Source of the DNA: Ministeria vibrans ATCC 50519 | Lineage: Eukaryota; Opisthokonta; Filasterea | Assembly (NCBI GenBank): GCA_943704425.1 | Contig: CALSCP010001725.1 | Coordinates: forward strand, 1 to 59,246 | DNA length: 59,246 nucleotides | Direction of reading: 5' to 3' | Shown: positions 52,261-59,246 of the stretch, in pieces | Position numbering within the stretch: the stretch's first letter is position 1 | Layout of the letters: every line of letters starts with the position of its first letter | Position numbers and translations under genes: made by a program | The notes under the pieces: model-generated | Told to the model about the DNA's origin: nothing | The model's database searches: none | What the model saw: the letters and a program-made list of their open reading frames with translations, nothing else

Positions 52261-53346
52261 CTACAGGTTGTGAAAGAGGCCAAAGCGCGTGGCAAGAAAG
52301 GCAAAAAGCTGCATGAAAAACCAGACGAGACGAAACGCGGGGGAGAGGTAGAGGGCGACAAAGGCAGCGGCAACGAGAAGCGTGAAGTAGAGGAGAGTGA
52401 GTGCGTAGTGTGCGCGAAGGTGGCGGGCGGGTGGTCGCACTGGCGTGCCCAGTGGCTCGGAGGGATTCTTGTAGAAGCGCAGGAGACGCGCTTCTTTCTC
52501 GCGCCAGCGGTCGCGACACCACTTTTCAAGTTGCGGACTGGTGCCGCTATCGAGGGCACTGCTCTCCTCGTTGTCGTCAAATGGCACTTGTGCGATGGGA
52601 GTGCGCTCCATATGAAAGTGAATTTTGCAGGGAAATCCGTGTTTGAGGACGTCACTCTCAGACTCAATCATGTGTCCCTCGGTGTAGGCGACGGTCACGT
52701 CCCAGATGGCGTCGATTTTGTGGCGAAGTCCATTTGCACACACAACGAAACCGCGGGTGCGCGGATGTAACACTTGCTCGTACGAGGGGAGACCCTCGCG
52801 CGCAGCAAACTTGTCGCTGCAGCCACGCGTATACTCGGTCAGATTGGTGCCCTCGGGAAAGATAAGCAGCTGGATGGGCTGGGAAGAGCGCACGTAGCTC
52901 TTGAGAAGTGCCTTCATTCGCGGCAGGTCATGTTCAAACGAACGCGACAGAAACATAAAACGCGCCAGCTCCATGGCCGAACCGGCCGCGGGGTACGATC
53001 GAAGAGCATCCTTGAGGACAATGACGTGGTTCTGAATGGAGCCCAGCTGCGTAATGTACGACCACAGCAACATCCAGTCGAGGCGCGTTCGATGATTCAA
53101 AATGATGAGTGCCGACTCGCCACGGTCGCGTGGAAGGTCCCCCGAGATAACCACGCGGGTGCCCATCATGAATTGCAGCATGGCCGGCGGAAGTGACAGC
53201 CACAGGCCGACGCCGAGGCCGACGAGGCGGTGGAAAAGGCTCTGACTGACAAGACGCACCAACACAAAGGGATACACTAATATGGCGTGGAACATGGCGC
53301 CCATAAACATGGCGAACACAAAGACGACGCCTCTTATGCTGAACAT
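52261..53346 (-). CDS. Lysophospholipid acyltransferase, LCLAT1/AGPAT4-like
   Basis: Single exon, 361 residues. Hydrophobic segments at about 5-35 and 40-62 anchor the N-terminus. The acyltransferase motifs follow: ILNHRTRLDWMLLW (the HxxxxD catalytic pair, here His-Arg-Thr-Arg-Leu-Asp), LKDALRSYPAAGSAMELARFMFLSRSF (block II), and LLIFPEGTNLTEYT (block III). Two hydrophobic helices close the protein (about 305-355). The order and LDW/FPEGT variants are those of lysocardiolipin and lysophosphatidylinositol acyltransferases of the ER. It transfers a fatty acyl chain from acyl-CoA to a lysophospholipid; the preferred lipid is uncertain. Confidence 0.88.
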   Translation of the reverse strand: MFSIRGVVFVFAMFMGAMFHAILVYPFVLVRLVSQSLFHRLVGLGVGLWLSLPPAMLQFMMGTRVVISGDLPRDRGESALIILNHRTRLDWMLLWSYITQLGSIQNHVIVLKDALRSYPAAGSAMELARFMFLSRSFEHDLPRMKALLKSYVRSSQPIQLLIFPEGTNLTEYTRGCSDKFAAREGLPSYEQVLHPRTRGFVVCANGLRHKIDAIWDVTVAYTEGHMIESESDVLKHGFPCKIHFHMERTPIAQVPFDDNEESSALDSGTSPQLEKWCRDRWREKEARLLRFYKNPSEPLGTPVRPPARHLRAHYALTLLYFTLLVAAAFVALYLSPAFRLVWFFMQLFAFLATRFGLFHNL

Positions 53347-53456
53347 TGTCAGTGGAAAACAAATTTAACAATCGAAACTCGAAAGGTCGTAACGAAAGAC
53401 AGAAATATGAAAAGAATAATCAATAAATCAGCGGTTGAACTCGATTGAGAAGCGAC

Positions 53457-54541
<1,085 letters not shown>

Positions 54542-54671
54542 CTTGAAATCAAACAATTGTGTTTATAAATCTAAAATCTGTTGTAGGAAAAAAAATATTG
54601 GGAAGACGAACTGACGAATGACTGATCGGAAAGGGGTTTTCACTTAATCACTTTTCACTTTTGTCTCTTTG
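54542..54671. promoter_or_regulatory. Divergent spacer, ERG28 and PH-LIM-CH gene
   Basis: 130 bp between start codons. The repeated pair AATCACTTTTCACTTTTG is at 54647-54664; otherwise AT-rich. Confidence 0.35.
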
Positions 54672-56258
54672 ATGTCGGACGGAAACGAAAGCGCCGCAAC
54701 GCTTGCTTCAACGACAGTTTTGGGGAATTTGATTGCCGAGAGGGAGGGATGGCTCGTCAAGCGTGGTCACGTCCGAAAGGTAACTCAATAAGAGAGAGAG
54801 AGAGGGAGAGAGAGAATGAAACAACACACGTCTCACCTTCACTGTTCGCCCACGGCGCCTCCCTTGTAGAACTGGAAGCGGCGCTACTTCATACTCAACC
54901 GACATCACCTGTACTACTTTTCCTCGCAAAGCTCGTCTGGCAAGCCCAAGGGTGTGGTCACACTCGACGGGTACATGGTAGGGCGGTCGGACGCACACCA
55001 CAGCCCACCAGACTAACCGCAACTGTGCGATCCTATCCCAACAGGTTCGACGCGCCTCGCCCGCAGAGGGTGCCAGTGTCCTACAGCGCTTCAATCGCGA
55101 CGAGCCGTGCCTGCTTATTCTCGATGGTGCCGGCAATCCGCAAAGACCCAATTTCTGTCTGTTGTGTGACGACGAACTCGAAATGATGCAGTGGATCAAC
55201 TCGATCAAGCTGTCGGTGGCACGCATGAACAACATCAAAGCCAACGACCTTGCTTCAAGACCGTCGTCCACCTCGGTAGGGGAAGGGCCGACCAGAAACA
55301 AACAAACGCATTTTTTTTTTTGACTTTCGTGTTTTTTGTGCTCTCTTTTCAGACTGGCGGAGTACGACGCATGAATGCTTCGTGTGCACGATGCAGTGAG
55401 AAGCTCAAGGGCAAGGTTGTGCAGGTGGGCGACTTGTTGTTACATTATGAGTGCTTTTCGTGCACCGACTGTGGGTGTCAGCTCGAAGGAGCATGCATCA
55501 CTGTGAAGAACCAGTCGTACTGCGACGCATGTGGACCACGGGCATTCCACCGTGAACAAGCACACCAGGGTGCAGCAAACGATGGGGATGGAGAGGATGA
55601 AGGCGCAGTGGGGAAGGTCACGCGAGCCATGTCGGATCTGATGGGAGACGGCGAGCGACGGGTGAGCTTGTCGGGTGGTGGCGGGGACGACAGTGTCTTC
55701 TACGAAGCGGATGACGACGAGTCGGGCGGCATTGCCAGTGGCGAGTCGGGGCGATCACAGTCGTACTCGGAGACGCCCGGCACGTCTGTCACGCCCTCTG
55801 CATCGCCCACGCGCGCAGCCGCCACTCCGAGCATCAGCACGACATTTGTGAGCGGCGAACAGGCGCCCGTCGCCGGCACCCAGCCGCCCACCAAAAAGAC
55901 AGCCAAGGACAAGCTGCTTGTGTGGTGTTCGCTCATGACACAGCGCTACGAGGATGTGACCATCCGCGACTTCAGCGAGTCGTGGCGCGATGGTCGCGCT
56001 CTCTGCGCTCTCCTCCATCGCTTTGTGCCTGACCTTATCGCATTTGACTCCACGGCTGAAGACGACGTAGACTGTGACGATCCAGCTGCGTCGCGTGCGC
56101 GTGCGCTCTTTCTGCGCGCTTTTCACACCGCCGAGTCCATTGGTATCCGCACTATCCTCGACATTGACGATCTTGCCCGCGCTGCCCCCGACCCCCAGCT
56201 CATGACACTCTATCTCGCTGATGTCTATCGTGTCTTCAAGTCTCGCTCATTAAAATAA
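54672..56258 (+). CDS. PH-LIM-calponin homology domain protein
   Basis: Four exons, 54672-54779, 54870-54977, 55045-55275 and 55353-56258; 450 residues. A PH domain spans about 24-140: EREGWLVKRGHVRKNWKRRYFIL, HLYYFSS, GVVTLDGYMV, FCLLCDDELEMMQWINSI. A LIM domain follows at about 157-205 (CARCSEKLKGKVVQ...HYECFSCTDCGCQL...YCDACGPRAFH). After a disordered Ser/Asp/Thr linker comes a single type CH domain (DKLLVWCSLMTQRYEDVTIRDFSESWRDGRALCALLHRFVPDLI...YRVFKS), similar to the smoothelin/MICAL/spectrin-2 group. It probably links membranes to the actin cytoskeleton. Order PH-LIM-CH is not one I know in a named animal protein. Confidence 0.9.
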
Positions 56259-56329
56259 TTCCAAAAAGGAACTGTACTGTAAAACAAACGACAACCCCTT
56301 CATCCCCGCTCGCTCTAAACTTCATTCTG

Positions 56330-57286
56330 TTACGTGTAATGGACAACGTCTCCAATAGCAATGGGGCCTTCGCGCGCCAGAGCCATCTGCAGTCCGAATG
56401 CGGGCGTCTTGTAACGCGCGTCGACGTGCGACTTGAGCCGGTACGTCTTTAGTGTTGCGGTGGGCTCGTGCTCGCCCATCACTGTGGCCGTCAGGGTGTC
56501 CAGGTTGATCATAGGACACCGCGTGCACAGTTTCACGCGACGCAGAGTGGCTGCTGTTGCGGTGTCGTCGCCAAAGACAGTCGTTTGCCAGTCATCTTCG
56601 GCGTGTGGCGCGCAGCCCGACACAACAACGTTGGGGCGGAACTGTTCGATGCGCGCCAAAGGTCGTCCCTGCGCTTTCAGCTTGGCATTGAGTGTGTCCA
56701 TAGCGGAGCTGCTGAGGACCATGTAGGAGGTGTTGTTCGCAAAGGCGCACTGGTCGTCGGGCGAGGCAAAGGTTCCCCAGTTCTTGTCGTTAGCAAGGAA
56801 GCGCCCAGACTTGTTGAGCATCAGCCGATGGCCCTCGACACCAATCGCCCGCGAGATCCAGGCAGCAGCAGCGTCGCCCAGATCAACGGCTCTTGCCGGC
56901 ACACGGTACACGTCCACCTCGGCGGTAGGAAGCGACGCGTCGGCCGCAGCCGCAGCCAGATCGATCGTGAGTGCCTCCGCCATGCTCTCCGCCGTGACAC
57001 GCAGTACCAGCGACTCAGAAATGGTGGGGCGCAACAGCAACAGCCGTTTGCACTTGTTGGCATTCACAAAGGCGCCGGTCGCATCGACCACGACGCAACA
57101 GCGGTCGCCACGTAGCCCCTGTGCCAGTGCCACTGTCTTTGTGACCGTCTCGCCCGCACACGATTTAATGGGATACACAATGAGGCGTTCGACCACCACG
57201 GGTGAGCTACGCCTTGCAAAGTATCGGTAGCCAACGTAGGCAACGGTTGCCGTAGCGAGCGTGAGAGCTGCAACTCGAGAATTCAT
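56330..57286 (-). CDS. MTARC: MOSC-domain molybdenum cofactor protein, mARC-like
   Basis: Single exon, 318 residues. An N-terminal hydrophobic segment (about 5-22) followed by YFARR would anchor it in the outer mitochondrial membrane, as in animal mARC. The MOSC N-terminal beta barrel starts LIVYPIKSCAGETV; GLRGDRCCVVVD follows. The MOSC domain has FRPNVVVSGCAPHAEDDW and LCTRCPMINLD, the Cys being the expected Mo ligand in CTRC. It ends FGLQMALAREGPIAIGDVV. mARC reduces N-hydroxylated compounds with cytochrome b5 and its reductase. It converges on the PH-LIM-CH gene (71 bp). Confidence 0.93.
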   Translation of the reverse strand: MNSRVAALTLATATVAYVGYRYFARRSSPVVVERLIVYPIKSCAGETVTKTVALAQGLRGDRCCVVVDATGAFVNANKCKRLLLLRPTISESLVLRVTAESMAEALTIDLAAAAADASLPTAEVDVYRVPARAVDLGDAAAAWISRAIGVEGHRLMLNKSGRFLANDKNWGTFASPDDQCAFANNTSYMVLSSSAMDTLNAKLKAQGRPLARIEQFRPNVVVSGCAPHAEDDWQTTVFGDDTATAATLRRVKLCTRCPMINLDTLTATVMGEHEPTATLKTYRLKSHVDARYKTPAFGLQMALAREGPIAIGDVVHYT

Positions 57287-57407
57287 ACAAGAAATATAAA
57301 TGTTTGACTTTTATGATCGATACAAATAAATTACACAGAAGACCGGCAAAAACCGACACCCAAGTGGGGCACGCGTCAGGAGCTCAGAGTAGCCAGAACC
57401 GAATGAC

Positions 57408-58194
57408 TCAGACCTTCTTAATCTGTACATTCGATTGTTGAATGATGGGACGAGGACGTGTCCGAAAGAGGATTTTGTTCCGCACCAGCGCAACTACCAC
57501 CATCTCAGTGGTGCCCTGCAAACACACAAAGAAATGGGTGTTGATAGGAAGACATGAAGCACAGCCGTGAACGTAAATCAGGAAATCGCGGACACCCACG
57601 GTGAGAGATGTGGCATGTTGAATGAGAGAGAGAGAGAGAGGGAAGAGGTCAATGACTCAAAAAAGGTCACATACGTGTGCTTGGCGAGTGTGAAAACCAA
57701 TCACGAGACTCTGCGCAGACTCACAGTGAGAGACAACACACGCAAACTCACATAAACGTACACATTCACACATTCATTCACATAAAATGGATTTGGCGCC
57801 TGAAACACAAAGGTCAACAGTGTCAGTCTCACCTTCAATTCGCCATCTGCTAGTACCACACCCGAACCAGTATCCGGCTGTTCATTGTGGGGGTCGTGAT
57901 GGACCGTCTTGAGGACAGCCAATGGCTTCTTAAGAGCGACGCGCGCACCGCTCATGACGTGCGACCCGACAACAATCATTGGATTGCCCTTGTCGTCCAC
58001 TCCAATGGTCCCCAGATGCTGGCCTGCTTGGATAGACACTCCTTTGGTGTCTAGCTCTCCCTGCAACTGCAACACGAAACAAGAAACAAGCGAGGGTTGG
58101 GTGGGCGAGTCGACACAGCGAGAACCGACACCTCAATGATTGTCCACTCATCCGGCTCATTCTCGCTTGCAAATCGAACAGGTATTGCTGTCAT
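57408..58194 (-). CDS. CHTF8: Chromosome transmission fidelity protein 8 (alternative RFC clamp loader)
   Basis: Three exons, 58132-58194, 57833-58066 and 57408-57515; 134 residues (human CTF8 about 120). Family words are in order: EWTIIELQGEL, HLGTIGVDDKGNPMIVVGSHVMSGARVALKKPLAVL, and VVALVRNKILFRTRPRPII. CTF8 works with CTF18 and DCC1 in a replication factor C variant that loads PCNA and supports sister chromatid cohesion. A tandem acceptor is present at exon 2 (GCAGTTGCAG), so two protein forms differing by Leu-Gln are possible; the longer matches the family. Start codons of CTF8 and FPGS are 139 bp apart. Confidence 0.93.
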
Positions 58195-58333
58195 CGCAAA
58201 GATGAAGTCAAAAAAAAAAGGTGGGCTGTAGCCTGTGAGTAGCAAGTTGGAAGTACTATGAAGAAATTGAGAATTGAGACCGAATAATGATCAACAATTT
58301 CACGATAAATACGATTCAATCTTTAATCGTCAC
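58195..58333. promoter_or_regulatory. Divergent spacer, CTF8 and FPGS
   Basis: 139 bp between start codons of a replication-clamp-loader gene and a folate gene, both S-phase related in animals and yeast. Contains poly(A) at 58211-58219 and GATTCAATCTTTAATCG near 58312. Confidence 0.35.
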
Positions 58334-59147
58334 ATGCTCACGGCCTTCTGCCGACTACGATTGTATAATACGTTAACACTCCCGCTATCGACTGTACCAT
58401 CCAGCTTGCGACAGATGGCGACGAATGCAGACTACCGGGTGAGCATTCAAAAAGCACTCATGACCGCGAATGTGCTGTCTCTCTTAACAGCGTCGTTCTT
58501 CTTGATAAGGCCGCTGTGCGCGCTCTCAATTCACTTCAGAGCAATGCAGCGGATCTCAAGCGAGCGCGCGAGCTTGGCTCCGGACGTCCTTCCGACGCCG
58601 GCCTGGCAGACACCCGTGCCGCGTTGGCTGACTTGGCCATCACGCAAGAGCACCTCACCCGCCTGCGCGTGGTCCACTTGTCTGGCACCAAAGGCAAAGG
58701 ATCGACCTCTGCCATGGCTGAATCAATGCTTCGGACTTGTGGTGCGCGTACGGGTTTCTTCAGGTCTCTTCACGTTTCAAGCACCTTTCTGTTTTGATCC
58801 TTTCCCACCGTACATCATAGTTCACCGCATTTGATTGAGGTGCGCGAACGAATCCGCCTCAACGGCCGCCCAATTTCTCGTGAATTGTTTGCGCAACGCT
58901 TCTGGGAGACGTGGACTGGCCTGGGCGGCTCTCGCAGCGGCCAAAAGGCCCCCGACAGACCAATGCCACCCTATTTCCGTTTCCTTACTCTCATGGCGCT
59001 GCACACTTTTGTCGAAGAACGCGTACGATTGACAACAAATGTGTGCAGTTCCAATGTACTTTTGTGTGTTTCAGGTTGATGCAGTGGTGCTTGAAGTGGG
59101 ATTGGGTGGGCGCTACGACAGCACAAACATAATTGACTCACCCACAG
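58334..59147 (+). CDS. FPGS: Folylpolyglutamate synthase, 5' part (continues beyond window)
   Basis: Exons 58334-58438, 58510-58763, 58821-59022 and 59075-59147, followed by an intron that runs as (GT)n to the window edge. It covers the Mur-ligase-type ATP domain: VVHLSGTKGKGSTSAMAESML (P-loop), GFFSSPHLIEVRERIRLNGRPI, MPPYFRFLTLMALHTF, and LEVGLGGRYDSTNI. It adds glutamates to folate. For exon 2 the acceptor at 58508-58509 (gataag) is required for phase and gives YRAAVRALNSLQ. Met1 begins an Arg/Leu/Ser leader of 27 residues resembling a mitochondrial presequence; Met28 (58415) could start the cytosolic form, as reported for animal FPGS. Confidence 0.93.
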
Positions 59148-59177
59148 GTAAGAAGGGAGCGACAGAGTGTGATGGTG

Positions 59178-59185
59178 TGTGTGAT

Positions 59186-59246
<61 letters not shown>
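59178..59246. repeat. (GT)n microsatellite in FPGS intron at window edge
   Basis: At least 28 GT units running off the right end of the window. Confidence 0.95.

Overview
The window is nuclear DNA of a eukaryotic microbe. Most genes are broken by GT-AG introns, genes lie on both strands with short spacers, and simple-sequence repeats ((CT/GA)n, (CA/GT)n, (TAA/TTA)n) are abundant. The gene set includes borealin, FRMD8, WDR73, ETFRF1, Sla2/HIP1, a myosin, mevalonate decarboxylase, ERG28 and a TK1-type thymidine kinase. That fits a unicellular opisthokont or another amorphean protist, but I cannot place it more precisely. Two runs of N (30698-31102 and 46481-46490) mark assembly gaps.

Layout. 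1-13.6 kb: RabGAP (3' end off the left edge), a low-complexity protein, WDR73-like, RCHY1/Pirh2 E3 ligase, CK2 alpha kinase with micro-exons, FAD monooxygenase, CTNNBL1, PDZ protein. 13.8-28 kb: SETD4-like methyltransferase, LRR protein, borealin, an unknown protein, a pRiA4b ORF-3 domain protein, a mitochondrial PPR protein, topoisomerase III alpha. 28-40 kb: thymidine kinase, sphingosine kinase (interrupted by the gap), MORN protein, ETFRF1, a type II membrane protein, a myosin. 40-59 kb: diphosphomevalonate decarboxylase, FRMD8, Sla2/HIP1R, an unknown basic protein, an LCLAT/AGPAT acyltransferase, ERG28, a PH-LIM-CH protein, mARC/MOSC, CTF8 and the 5' part of folylpolyglutamate synthase (off the right edge).

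The genes are housekeeping in character: chromosome biology (borealin, TOP3A, CTF8, CTNNBL1), nucleotide and folate supply (TK, FPGS), sterol and isoprenoid synthesis (MVD, ERG28), endocytosis and cytoskeleton (Sla2, myosin, PH-LIM-CH, FRMD8) and mitochondrial function (PPR, ETFRF1, mARC, the leader of TOP3A). There is no operon-like functional cluster, but nine gene pairs are divergent with only 130-292 bp between start codons. No transposon, CRISPR array, rRNA or tRNA was seen.

The least expected signals are: a CK2 alpha gene with 23-, 22- and 8-nt internal exons; an intron in the Sla2 gene that reads best as AT-AC (ATAAGT...CAC); very small first coding exons in several genes; a dispersed repeat whose unit joins a CTTTGTTTC core to CT tracts and occurs only in introns and spacers; and a multi-exon eukaryotic gene for a domain best known from bacterial plasmids. 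Gene models were built by eye from splice signals, reading phase and remembered protein families; no search was run.
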